A stretch of DNA of 64,000 bases, taken from contig NZ_JADKCX010000002.1 of NCBI RefSeq assembly GCF_016718685.1, positions 117,514 through 181,513 of the forward strand, in the 5' to 3' direction. The notes under the pieces are model-generated. The model was not told the DNA's origin, made no database searches, and saw only the letters and a list, made by a program, of their open reading frames with translations. The stretch comes from Haliscomenobacter sp. GTDB taxonomy: Bacteria; Bacteroidota; Bacteroidia; Chitinophagales; Saprospiraceae. The position numbers and the translations under genes are program-made. This document shows, piece after piece, positions 17,794 through 26,450 of the stretch. Numbering within the stretch: the first letter of the stretch is position 1; the number at the start of each line of letters is the position of its first letter.

Positions 17794-18531
17794 TTATCGC
17801 GTTAGCACGATATAGTCCCGCAAGAGGGTACGCAAAAACTCCAGGTCATCCAATTGTTGGGTTTCGCGGATGTCCAACAATTCTTTGAGACTGCTAGCCA
17901 AGGCTGCGGCTACTTCCCCGTGTGCATCATTCGGGTATTTGCGCAAGCGGCTGATCACTTGCTTGATGGTAAGCATGTCTTGTTCACTCAGGATTTTTAC
18001 CTGGGGGTAAACGGGTTCGTAATTTTCCCGCGTATCGATGTTGAGCACGCTTTTGAGGTGTACCCTTAAGTTGTTGCGCTTGCGGATCACGGTAGTGCCG
18101 GCAGTCATGTCGCCCATTCGCTGCTGGCGGGTGGTAGAACTGATGAGCATCGCGGCTAAAATCCCCGCCGAAAGAATCGTATCCACGTATTGAAAAACGG
18201 CCCGCAGGAGGTAATCGTTTACCGTAGGGATTTCGCCATCAAGGCGCACCACCCGAATGTTCATGATGCGTTTGCCCAGGGTTTGTCCGCCCATAATACT
18301 CTCCAGCAAAAAGAAATAACCAAAGAAAAAACTGACAAAGCAGATCATAAAAATCAGCTGAAAGCTGATCAGTTTTGCCAAACCCAGGGCGCTGAGGCCA
18401 AGTGGAACCAAAAGGCAAGCAAGGGAAATGATGCACAAATCGATGAAGGTTGACAAGCCGCGTTCCCATAACGAAGCCAGTTCGTACTCAATCGTAACGT
18501 TCTGAGTGGTTTTGATTTCGATGGTTTGCAT
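17794..18531 (-). CDS. RDD-family membrane protein
   Basis: About 245 residues. The RDD domain has the expected first-helix Arg and Asp (ASLWERGLSTFIDLCIISL), a second helix pair, and the Gly/Gln-rich loop GGQTLGKRIMNIRVV followed by RQQRMGDMTAGTTVI. The C-terminal ~80 residues are soluble and helical. Function of RDD proteins is poorly known (transport or ion homeostasis roles have been suggested). In many Bacteroidota an RDD gene sits beside a SpoIIM-like gene; here that partner is 2.2 kb away on the other strand (20745). First gene of the rlmD run, with a promoter-like box upstream. Confidence 0.88.
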   Translation of the reverse strand: MQTIEIKTTQNVTIEYELASLWERGLSTFIDLCIISLACLLVPLGLSALGLAKLISFQLIFMICFVSFFFGYFFLLESIMGGQTLGKRIMNIRVVRLDGEIPTVNDYLLRAVFQYVDTILSAGILAAMLISSTTRQQRMGDMTAGTTVIRKRNNLRVHLKSVLNIDTRENYEPVYPQVKILSEQDMLTIKQVISRLRKYPNDAHGEVAAALASSLKELLDIRETQQLDDLEFLRTLLRDYIVLTR

Positions 18532-18570
18532 GGGCACGGGTTACAGACCTCATGGATGAATCTGTGGAGA

Positions 18571-18578
18571 CAAAAATA
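18571..18578 (-). promoter_or_regulatory. Putative -7 box for the RDD-rlmD run
   Basis: The minus strand reads TATTTTTG, an exact TAnnTTTG match 40 nt upstream of the RDD start. The -33 region is unconvincing. Confidence 0.35.
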
Positions 18579-18602
18579 CAGTGGTTTTTTAAATTGGCGT
18601 TG

Positions 18603-19310
18603 CTATTGTTTTAGTTGATTGATCACCCCTTCCATTTCGTTGATATCGGCTATACCCACGTGGAAATACCGAATGATCCCTGCTGAATCCACAATGATAT
18701 TCGCGGGGTAATCTCTAAGACAAAGTTCGGATAGAATTTTCCATTTTTCATCGGCAATGATCTCGTAGGCAAACTTATGTTTGTTGAGCAGAAGGGCTAC
18801 ATCTTCTTTGCTGCTTCGGGCGATGGAAATGAATTTTACGTTCGGGTCTTTTTCATAGCGTCCCAAGAGCTCGTTCAGGGCTGGCATCTCTTCCAAACAT
18901 GGCTTACACCGGGTAAACCAGGTATTCAGCACCGTGATGGTTCCCGCTTGTGGTGCCAGGATTTTTTCCCCATTCAGGTTTTTGGCTTTGATTTCCACAA
19001 AGGGCTTTCCCAGGTACTCGTCTCTCAACAAGTTTTTATATGCTGCATTAAAAGAATCTATACCCATCAAGGCATTGAAATCTATAGAAAGCTTGCTGTC
19101 ACCCTCCTGCTCTCTATAAAATTTCAGGTATTTTTCATTGGTGGTACTGGCCAATACGATGGAATCGGCGGATTTGCCTTTCATAAAACCACGCACGAGT
19201 TGTAGTCTGAACGCTGTACAGTCGTCTATTGGATCATTTTGTGCCATCACCCAGGTTCCAGCGAAAACAAACAGGGTCAACAAAATGGGCTTACAGATTT
19301 TCATTATCAT
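18603..19310 (-). CDS. TlpA-like thioredoxin-fold protein
   Basis: Exported thiol-disulfide oxidoreductase of the TlpA/ResA type, 235 residues. Signal peptide at the N-terminus (ICKPILLTLFVFAGTWVMAQ), a helical N-terminal domain to about residue 100, then a thioredoxin fold with the redox motif CKPC at residues 135-138 in NTWFTRCKPCLEEMP. The later cis-Pro region is in LRDYPANIIVDSAG. Its ATG overlaps the stop of the upstream gene in ATGA (19307-19310), so the two are translationally coupled. Probably a periplasmic reductant for a partner protein; the coupled neighbour holds a candidate active-site Cys. Confidence 0.9.
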   Translation of the reverse strand: MIMKICKPILLTLFVFAGTWVMAQNDPIDDCTAFRLQLVRGFMKGKSADSIVLASTTNEKYLKFYREQEGDSKLSIDFNALMGIDSFNAAYKNLLRDEYLGKPFVEIKAKNLNGEKILAPQAGTITVLNTWFTRCKPCLEEMPALNELLGRYEKDPNVKFISIARSSKEDVALLLNKHKFAYEIIADEKWKILSELCLRDYPANIIVDSAGIIRYFHVGIADINEMEGVINQLKQ

Positions 19311-20023
19311 GGCCTGATACTTTTAAAGTAATCAAATTTGGTTTGATCCATCGCATATGCTTCAATGACTGCTGTATCAAAATAGGACTTCAAAATGGGC
19401 TTCACGTCTGGAAAAATACGCGCGCCAAATGCGCCATTTTTGGAGTAAAATCCATTGTTATAAAATACACTGTGATATGGGCTATTGCTTTGGTTGCGAA
19501 AAACCAACAGGATTCCTTGGGGCAGCTCTTTTTGTGCTTTGATGAATTCCTTTATGGTGAATTTTCGGATCAGTGTAAATGATTCGCTCAGGATTTTCTC
19601 TAATTCTTTGTCAAATAATCTGGTGGACGGCGTAAAGAGCACACCATCTTCAATTTTTTTGCTCTTGAAATATTGTTCCAGGGCAAAGCTATGGCAATTT
19701 TGTGCAAAACTCTGTTGCATCCTTTGAGTACCAAGAGAATCAAAGGGCATCCCTTTTTTTTCAAACAATTGTTTGAGCTTTTCATTTGCCGCTTTTTGAT
19801 TTTGCTCGGAAGCGGGAGCGAGTATTTCAATGGTAGAATTCAGCCATCTCACCTTGACCGTACGGTCATAAATGTCTTTCTCCGTGGTGTCTACTATGGC
19901 GTAATAAGGCTTTAGGGAAAAAGCCATGCTTGTTTCCTGGGCGTAGACCTGCAAAGGAAAAAAAAGGAGAGCCAACATTGTCCTTTCAATGACAATGCCC
20001 AGTTTTTTTGGTGTTTCCCACAT
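19307..20023 (-). CDS. Exported protein, possible papain-like (NlpC/P60-type) fold
   Basis: 238 residues from the ATG at 20023 (an extension to 20128 adds only unlikely sequence). The signal region is MLALLFFPLQVYAQ. No family was recognised with confidence. Two features recall NlpC/P60 or CHAP cysteine peptidases: QNCHSFALEQY (Cys110 at the start of a helix) and SPYHSVFYNNGFYSKNG (His184 at the start of a strand). Without a structure match this is only a hint. It is translationally coupled to the TlpA-like gene through ATGA, which would suit a Cys-dependent periplasmic protein needing a reductant. Confidence 0.65.
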   Translation of the reverse strand: MWETPKKLGIVIERTMLALLFFPLQVYAQETSMAFSLKPYYAIVDTTEKDIYDRTVKVRWLNSTIEILAPASEQNQKAANEKLKQLFEKKGMPFDSLGTQRMQQSFAQNCHSFALEQYFKSKKIEDGVLFTPSTRLFDKELEKILSESFTLIRKFTIKEFIKAQKELPQGILLVFRNQSNSPYHSVFYNNGFYSKNGAFGARIFPDVKPILKSYFDTAVIEAYAMDQTKFDYFKSIRP

Positions 20024-20083
20024 AAAGTATATTTTTTTATGGTTGATTACCTGCTTAATATTGCTTTGAGTGTCAGTGCTTTT

Positions 20084-20091
20084 CAAATTTA
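20084..20091 (-). promoter_or_regulatory. Putative -7 box for the 20023 gene
   Basis: The minus strand reads TAAATTTG, an exact TAnnTTTG match 61 nt upstream of the ATG at 20023. It overlaps no coding sequence of the neighbouring gene, whose stop is at 20097. Confidence 0.35.
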
Positions 20092-20096
20092 CAACA

Positions 20097-20555
20097 TTAT
20101 ATAGTAAGGCGCAATGGGCTGAAGGCAAAATATTTGTTATTCCTGATCCCGGTAATCACTGGTTCTTCTGCGATAGTAGGGTCTTCAAAAGAAAGCAGGC
20201 TTCTTGCTCCTTTGGTTTCTTGCTCAGCCAGGGTCAGCTGGTCACTCACAGAAGTTTCCAACCAAATGGAACCCGATTGCCGAAACACCTGAACGTGCAA
20301 TTGAAATTCGGTTTCAAAGGTTTGTTCCAAAGCCCAGGTTTTGGTCTCTGGCACGATGGAAACGGTTCCTTCTCGCAACTCGGGATTGAGCATGGCCAGC
20401 GTAGTATTCCGATCGTGGATCATAAACTTGGCAAAACTTCCTTTATTCTCTCCATGCGCTTTGGAAAAAAACTGCAACTTTAAATGTGGATACGCTGCGT
20501 TGAAAGCGTTTTGAATGTCGCTGATGCGTTTATTCGGACTGATGTGAATGCTCAT
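20097..20555 (-). CDS. Conserved small cytosolic protein, unknown function
   Basis: 152 residues from the ATG at 20555 (MSIHISPNKRISDIQ); an in-frame extension to 20699 carries a different composition and was dropped. No signal peptide or membrane helix. The sequence alternates strands and helices (IQNAFNAAYPHLKLQFF, then TWALEQTFETEFQLHVQVFRQSG) and ends with TLAEQETKGARSL, which could be a small ligand-binding fold. I do not recognise it. Divergent from the SpoIIM-like gene at 20745. Confidence 0.7.
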   Translation of the reverse strand: MSIHISPNKRISDIQNAFNAAYPHLKLQFFSKAHGENKGSFAKFMIHDRNTTLAMLNPELREGTVSIVPETKTWALEQTFETEFQLHVQVFRQSGSIWLETSVSDQLTLAEQETKGARSLLSFEDPTIAEEPVITGIRNNKYFAFSPLRLTI

Positions 20556-20744
20556 GATGGATACTTTTGTACAAGTTATCGCTTTGGCAACCAACTTGCA
20601 CTGAAAAAGGAACGGAGGAGGGGTGATCTTTGTCAAAAGGAGTGGGCGTTTCTGCATATTTTTTAGCCGTATACGAACAATTTTGTGGATTGGAACCATC
20701 CATTTGCATTTTTTTCCCTAAACTAACGCTTGTAAAACCCAACT

Positions 20745-22597
20745 ATGCGCGAAACCCAATTTATTGAGCAGAATAAGGAAAAGTGGGGCGAGTTTGAAAA
20801 CATCCTCGAGGATGAATACAAAGACCCCGACAAGCTCAATGATCTGTTTATCCAGATCACGGATGACCTGTCGTATTCCCGAACGTTTTACCCCAACCGC
20901 TCGGTACGGGTATACCTCAATGGCCTGGCGCAAAGCATTTTTCACGATGTACACAAAAGTCCTACTTCGCCCTGGCGGGCATTCCAACATTTTTGGCTGG
21001 AGGAATTGCCTCAACTGTACTTCGAGGCTCGTCGCGACATGTTGGTGGCTTTCCTTGTATTTGCACTCGCCTTGGGCATTGGAGTACTTTCCTGTGCCAT
21101 GGATCCCGATTTTCCAGAAATCATTTTGGGGCAAAGCTATCTGGACATGACCGAAAGCAACATCAAAAATGGCGACCCCATGGCGGTGTACAAGCAAAAA
21201 GGCATGTTCAATATGGCACTTGGCATCACCCTCAATAACCTGATGGTGGCGCTGTTGACCTTTTTGACCGGGGTATTTATTGGGATGGGCTCCGTAATTG
21301 TCCTCATTTTTAATGGCATTATGGTTGGGGTATTCCAGTATTTTTTTGTGGAAAAAGGCTTGTTTCTTGAGTCTTTTCTCACCATTTGGATCCATGGTAC
21401 CATCGAAATTTCCTGCATTATTGTGGCCGGAGCGGCGGGCCTCACGATGGGTCGAGGGCTGGCATTTCCGGATACTTACGCCCGCGACCGGGCTTTTCAA
21501 CTTTCGGCTCGGCGGGGCATGAAAATGATGATCGGTATTGCGCCTTTGATCATTTTGGCGGGATTCATCGAGGGCTTTTTGACCCGTTATACCGATACGC
21601 CACAAATTATCCGGGCTTTGTTTATTTTGATTTCGCTCGGGTTTGTGTTGAGTTATTTTATGTGGTATCCGGCGATCAAGGCCCGGATCGGGTTTGCAGC
21701 ACCGTTGTACAACACCGACCTCAATCCAGACCTCAACTTAAAAATCAATTACCGCAGCATTAAGCGCAACGGCGAAGTGTTTACCGAGTCCTTCCTTTTT
21801 CTGCGCAATTATTTCCAGTCCATCATCATTTTGGTGGGAGGGGTTACCGCCTTGTATTGTACAGCGGTATTTTTGCTGAGTCCGGCCATCAATGAGGAGG
21901 TTTTTGTCCTTCCGACCGACTTGTTCCTTTATTTGGGAGATTTTGACGACATTATTTTTAACGACCAAATCGCGGCCTTGCCCTTTATTATGGGACTATG
22001 CGTGATGATTTTGACCACGGGCGTCAACCGACTGATGATTCGGGATAGTGACAAAACCTGGCCCAGCTGGAGCAAGTTGGGCAAAGACTTGTTTGCCGCC
22101 CTACCGGGTACCGTTGTGTTGTTGTTGCTTTTTTACGCTCCGGGCGGAATTACCTGGCTGATCGGTAGCATGGTTTTCCCTTTGGCCTTGCTCTGGATTT
22201 TCATCAATCAACGCGAAGCTGGGGGCAATCCCTTTACGGGCATGCAACGCACTTTGCTTTGGCTTTGCCACAACGGGGCAGGGTATGGGCCTTGTCGCTG
22301 ATTTTGTTGAGCACTGGTATGTTTTTTCTGGGCTTGATGCATACCGCAGTGGTCGGCTTTTTCCTGGACGTCCTCACCTGGATCGTGAATCTGCCCCCCG
22401 AAAAAATGGATCAGTTTGGCATCGTGTTTATGATGGTGCTGCAAATGTTTATGACCTTTTTTGTGTTTGCCCTGATCATCATTGGGATGGGGCTGCTGTA
22501 TTATACCCTGTCCGGCATCCAGGATGCAGGCGATTTGTGGGAGAAAATTGGGAAGATCGGGGAGCAGCGGAAGATTAGGGGATTGGAACGGGAGTAG
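20745..22597 (+). CDS. SpoIIM (stage II sporulation protein M)-like membrane protein (frame interrupted near 22259)
   Basis: Large polytopic membrane protein of about 617 residues. The SpoIIM-like core is seen as WLEELPQLYFEARRDM, several helices, then FNGIMVGVFQYFFVEKG, LESFLTIWIHGTIEISCI and VAGAAGLTMGRGL, the conserved His-containing helix pair. Further helices follow. The first frame ends at 22301 as Cys/His-containing nonsense; a T added to the TTT at 22258-22260 continues it as LALPQRGRVWALSLILL into the frame ending 22597, which supplies two more helices and a charged tail. In this phylum such proteins often pair with RDD proteins and MoxR/DUF58 genes; only the RDD gene is near here. 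Role unknown, no sporulation implied. Confidence 0.85.
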
Positions 22598-22700
22598 GGG
22601 AATTTGGAACGCGATTTAATTGCTTTTTACAAAAATAAGGATTTGTAGGTAATGTTGCTCAAAATTCAACAAATCAGTAAAGGCCATTTGTTCGTTTCGC

Positions 22701-23567
22701 TCAAGTAATTTCAGGCAAAATTTCAAACTCATCTTTACTCAACATCCTGATCCAAACCACTTGCCCAACCTGAATTTCAAACACTTCATTTTCTTTCACT
22801 ACAGTTCGCAGCATATTTTCTCCCAACTGCACTTGAGCCATACCATCCACCGCCCCCATCCAAATGGCGCGTAGCTGGAATCCTTTCTTGCTCTCCTCGG
22901 CGGGAATGGCCTCGCCTACAATTTTTCCTTTTTCCATAACCAATACCCGCTGAGCCAGGCGTTGGATTTCTTCCGGATGGTGACTGATCAAAAGCGTGGT
23001 CAAGGCGTACCGTTTGTGCAGTTCCTGAATGTATTGTTGCAAATGCTCCCGCATCTGGGTATCGAGCGCCGAAAGGGGTTCATCCAGGAGCAATAGTTTG
23101 GGGCGTCGTACGAGGGCCCGCGCCAATGCGACCCTTTGCTGTTGCCCACCCGATAATTCCCGTGGAAAAGCCCGCGCCAAATCCTGCAAATCCATCACGT
23201 CCAATAACTCATCAATCAAGGCTGTACTTTCATGTTTAAACAAGGCAAAATGCAGGTTTTGCCGCACATTCATGTTGGGAAAGAGGGCGTAATCCTGAAA
23301 AACAACTCCGATTGAACGCTGCTGTGGCGGCAAAAAGATCTGTTGTGCATGGTCTTGCCAAACTTGTCCCTGGAACACCAGCCTTCCTTTAGCACGACTT
23401 TCGAGTCCGGCCAGGATGCGCAACACCGAAGTTTTGCCACTGCCCGATGGTCCGCTGAGGGCCAACAATTCCCCAGCAGCAAGGTGAAAATCCACATCCA
23501 GTTCGAAGGAGCGCTGTCCATCTCGCAAGTGCAGGGTACAATTGAGGGAACTTACCAGCTTATCCAT
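22701..23567 (-). CDS. modC: Molybdate-type ABC transporter ATP-binding protein
   Basis: ATPase subunit that drives molybdate (or tungstate/sulfate) import. Walker A GPSGSGKTS at residues 39-47, signature LSGGQQQR, Walker B LLLLDEPLSALD and the switch His in LLISHHPEEI. A TOBE-like C-terminal domain (about 225-288) would bind the oxyanion and regulate. 288 residues, a little shorter than E. coli ModC. Its start overlaps the modB stop by 16 nt, so the two are coupled. No modA lies next to them in this window. Confidence 0.88.
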   Translation of the reverse strand: MDKLVSSLNCTLHLRDGQRSFELDVDFHLAAGELLALSGPSGSGKTSVLRILAGLESRAKGRLVFQGQVWQDHAQQIFLPPQQRSIGVVFQDYALFPNMNVRQNLHFALFKHESTALIDELLDVMDLQDLARAFPRELSGGQQQRVALARALVRRPKLLLLDEPLSALDTQMREHLQQYIQELHKRYALTTLLISHHPEEIQRLAQRVLVMEKGKIVGEAIPAEESKKGFQLRAIWMGAVDGMAQVQLGENMLRTVVKENEVFEIQVGQVVWIRMLSKDEFEILPEIT

Positions 23568-24226
23568 GGTTGCGAGCGGCGATTGTAGCGAAAAAACAAG
23601 GCCAGAAAAACAAAGGTGAGCAGCACCAAAGTCAAGGCATAGCGATTGGCTTCACCAAAATTCAAAGCTTCCACCTCATCGTAAATGGCGATAGAGGCTA
23701 CCCGGGTAACCCCAGGGATATTGCCCCCAATCATCAACACGACGCCAAATTCGCCCACGGTATGGGCAAAAGACAAGACCAGTCCACTCAACAAGGCCGG
23801 ACGAATATTGGGTAAGAGTACCCGCCACAAAGTCGTCCAGGATGATTTGCCCAAGGTGTAGGACGCCTCAGCCAAATGTGCGGGTAAATGTTCAAAGCCC
23901 GATTGCAGCGGCTGCACCATAAACGGGAAGCTGTAGATCACCGAACCCAGCACTAATCCACCAAAAGTAAAAACCAGGCGGAGGTCAAATGTTTCCTGTA
24001 GCCATTGCCCCAAACCACTATTGGGGCTAAAAGCCAGCAGCAAATAAAACCCAATCACCGTAGGGGGCAATACCAGCGGTAAACTTACCAAAGCTTCAAG
24101 AATAGGCTTCCAGGCGCTGCGGCTATACGCCAAACGATACGCGATCGGAATGCCCAATACCAGTAAAATGATGGTTGTAATGGCCGCCAACCGCAGTGTG
24201 AGCAATAGTGTATTGATGAAATCCAT
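23552..24226 (-). CDS. modB: Molybdate-type ABC transporter permease
   Basis: Inner-membrane permease, 224 residues from the ATG at 24226 (MDFINTLLLTLRLAAITT), which has AAGAAGGG just upstream as a possible ribosome site; a start at 24283 adds a non-membrane stretch. Five to six helices. The cytoplasmic EAA-type loop is EASYTLGKSSWTTLWRVLLPN, followed by VGEFGVVLMIGGNIPG, a ModB-typical segment. Substrate could also be tungstate. A periplasmic binding protein is needed but not encoded nearby. Confidence 0.9.
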   Translation of the reverse strand: MDFINTLLLTLRLAAITTIILLVLGIPIAYRLAYSRSAWKPILEALVSLPLVLPPTVIGFYLLLAFSPNSGLGQWLQETFDLRLVFTFGGLVLGSVIYSFPFMVQPLQSGFEHLPAHLAEASYTLGKSSWTTLWRVLLPNIRPALLSGLVLSFAHTVGEFGVVLMIGGNIPGVTRVASIAIYDEVEALNFGEANRYALTLVLLTFVFLALFFRYNRRSQPWISW

Positions 24227-24373
24227 TCCCTTCTTTGAAACAAGTCCATGTATTAATTGCCGGAAATTAGGTGCTTTTTGCAAAAAAATGGCCGGATTGA
24301 CCGAGTATTTTCCAGCAGCGTGTTAACTTGATCCGTTAAAAACATTACAAAAACCTTTTACCCAACATTTGCC

Positions 24374-24832
24374 ATGTTTAAATTCCTATCATTTTTCGCT
24401 CTTGCTTTGGCTGTACTCGCTTGTCAACCGAAAGCAAAACCGGCTGCCGAAGAAGAATCTTCGGATGAAACTGCAGCATTTGAAGGTACCAATTGCTACA
24501 TCTTCGCAGAAGGGCAAGACACTACTTTCCTTACCCTGACCATTCAAGGCACTAAGGTCACTGGTTATTTTGCCTGGGAGCCTTGGGAAAAAGATGGTGC
24601 GCGTGGCGACCTCAGTGGCACTTTAGAAGGGAATAAGATCGTTGCCGATTGGGACTATGTCATTGAAGGCAGTGAACAATCTGAAGAAAAAGTATTTGTG
24701 CTCGAAGAAGATATGGTGGGGGAAATGACGGGGGAACTCACCGAAGGAGAAGCTGGGCAATTGGTGCTCAAAGACCCCGCCAATGCCAAAGTCGGCAATT
24801 ACCTGAGTCGGGTAGAATGTAAAAATCAGTAA
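24374..24832 (+). CDS. Small lipoprotein, unknown function
   Basis: 152 residues. MFKFLSFFALALAVLACQ gives a clear lipobox (LAVLAC, Cys17). A short Lys/Ala/Glu linker precedes a beta-rich domain (TNCYIFAEGQDTTFLTLTI, GTKVTGYFAWEPWEKDGA, GDLSGTLEGNKIVADWDY). Two Cys (YI-flanking NCY and the late VECKNQ) could form a disulfide. The pattern of short strands with DGAxGxLxG recalls small MetA-pathway-like or lipocalin-type barrels, but no family was identified. Followed by a terminator and a tRNA on the opposite strand. Confidence 0.75.
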   Translation: MFKFLSFFALALAVLACQPKAKPAAEEESSDETAAFEGTNCYIFAEGQDTTFLTLTIQGTKVTGYFAWEPWEKDGARGDLSGTLEGNKIVADWDYVIEGSEQSEEKVFVLEEDMVGEMTGELTEGEAGQLVLKDPANAKVGNYLSRVECKNQ

Positions 24833-24849
24833 ATTTCTAGCAACAAAAA

Positions 24850-24881
24850 AAGCCCTCCACTGGAAAACCAGTAGAGGGCTT
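24850..24881. terminator. Bidirectional hairpin terminator
   Basis: A 14-bp stem with one mismatch (24850-24863 with 24868-24881) and loop AAAA follows the lipoprotein, preceded by an A-run and followed by a weak T-rich stretch. It lies 10 nt from the 3' end of the tRNA and can serve both. Confidence 0.75.
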
Positions 24882-24890
24882 ATCATTTTG

Positions 24891-24964
24891 TAGCGTGAGG
24901 CGGGCTTGAACCGCCGACCTTGCGATTATGAATCGCACGCTCTAACCAGCTGAGCTACCACGCC
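24891..24964 (-). tRNA. tRNA with anticodon CAT (Met, or Ile with modified C34)
   Basis: A 74-nt cloverleaf on the minus strand: acceptor GGCGTGG/TCACGCT, D-arm GCTCAGCTGGTTAGAGC, anticodon loop TTCATAA in a GCGA stem, T-arm with GGTTCAAGC, discriminator A. The 3' CCA is not encoded. It is not an initiator by its acceptor end (G-U, not mismatched 1-72). Elongator Met and Ile2 cannot be separated with certainty by eye. Confidence 0.93.
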
Positions 24965-25036
24965 AATTTAAAAAGCGAGTGCAAAGATAGTAGCTCCTGT
25001 GCTTTCAAACAACCCCAATCTTCAATTATTTGATCT

Positions 25037-26406
25037 TTATTTGAAAAAATCTTTCTCGTCGGGCATTTTTTTCTGCGCTTCTTTGTCCATTTGGCCAAAA
25101 ATCAGGTTGACTCCAACCCGCCCGTTGACCGTATTGCTTTTCGAGCCTTGCAAGAGGGTCAACAGATTGTCCGTGGCTGCAAGCACTTGTAGCGGCCCTA
25201 TTCTTAAACTTGCATTTACCCCCAGGTTGTCAAAACGTTTGTTGCGAATGACGTAAGCTGCGCCAAGATTGAATCCTTTCAACAATTCAGTTTGTGCACT
25301 CAATGCCATTGCAGGCAACCATTCGCCAGAGATCCGTTCGCCGTAGGCCAGGATACCTACTGCAGTTTTGTCGCTGATGTGCAGATTGGCACTAAAAAAA
25401 GAATAGGTAGGCAAAATGGTGGCGTACGATTGATCGGTTTGGGTGACCTTAAACCGGGCCTCCAGCGTATCGACGATGTTGTTGAAACTGACCGAATCGG
25501 TCCAGACATTGGGAAAAATGTCCAAACCTTCAAAAGTGTATTCCCCTTGATTGCCAAACTAGTGGCGTCCTCTTTCCAATTGATTTGGCCCAAATCAAGG
25601 ATGCTGGCGGCCAATTCTAGTTTCCCCAAACGCAAGCTAGCCCCTACATCCAAAGCAAAACCCGTATTGTTGGTCCAGGTATTGCTCCAATTAAAGGTAG
25701 CCAAATCCAAATCTACATCGATGTCACTGAACCCATTGTAGCGCAATTGGGTGCCAGCGGTATTCAAGCCATAATCACCATTGACGGTCAACTGGTAGAT
25801 GTCGTCGCTGGTGAACAAACGCAAATCGTGGTTTCGGGAAGAGATATTGCCCACCCCATTGAGCAATTTGATGCGTGCCCCCAACGTGAAATTATCAGAA
25901 GCCTGAAAACCCAGACCCAAGCTTACTTCTTGATAGGCCTGGATGCCAATGCGTGGGGCAATCTGGATTTCCTGTCCGATAAATTGCGCGTTGCCTTTCC
26001 AGGCTAATTGTGCCAGCTCTTTCGGGTATTTGGAATAGGCATTTTGCCGGATGCTGTGTCCTAGTGAAAGGTACCAGTCTCCTGCGTGAAAACCCACGCC
26101 CAGTGTACCCAAATCTACCCGATCACGGATGTAGTTTTGTGGTTCCAGCAAGCTGATGGCTTTGTCCACATTGAGGAGGGTTTGCCCTTGGCTGTTTTCT
26201 TCCAGTACTTCATTGAGGGTAAAACCACTCACTTCGCCGTAGCCATACAAACTGGGAAGGGCAATGGTGATGCGGTTTTGGGGCAGCAAGGCCGGATTGC
26301 TTTGATAGGCTTGCCAGGTGCCGCGGATAAAATGGGTGCCCAGGTCGAGTTGGGCAAGTAAAGGGAAACTGAGGCTTGATAGTATCAGGAGGGTTAATAT
26401 GCGCAT
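25037..26406 (-). CDS. Outer-membrane beta-barrel-like protein, DUF5723-like (frame interrupted near 25556)
   Basis: Predicted exported protein of about 456 residues. Signal peptide MRILTLLILSSLSFPLLAQ. The body is a series of amphipathic beta-strand pairs (LGTLGVGFHAGDWYLSLGHS, VSLGLGFQASDNFTLGARI, FALDVGASLRLGKLELAAS), as expected for an outer-membrane barrel. The frame starting at 26406 turns out of frame after EDATS; adding one T to the TTT near 25557 yields FGNQGEYTFEGLDIFPN and joins the frame ending at 25037. The end carries SLRIGPLQVLAATDNLLTLLQG, a DUF5723-like closing segment. Often annotated as a T9SS/gliding-era surface protein; role unknown. Confidence 0.8.
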
Positions 26407-26450
26407 TGGTTTTTGGGTTTTGCGAAAAGGGAATTGCTCCTTAGCGCCAA

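Noticed and set aside
20718..21605. A 295-codon minus-strand ORF opposite the SpoIIM-like gene
   Set aside because: Its His/Lys/Gln-rich composition is that of an antisense shadow; the plus-strand frame has clear membrane helices and family motifs.
20745..22597. Sporulation function from the SpoIIM name
   Set aside because: The family is widespread in non-spore-formers and no other sporulation gene is present.
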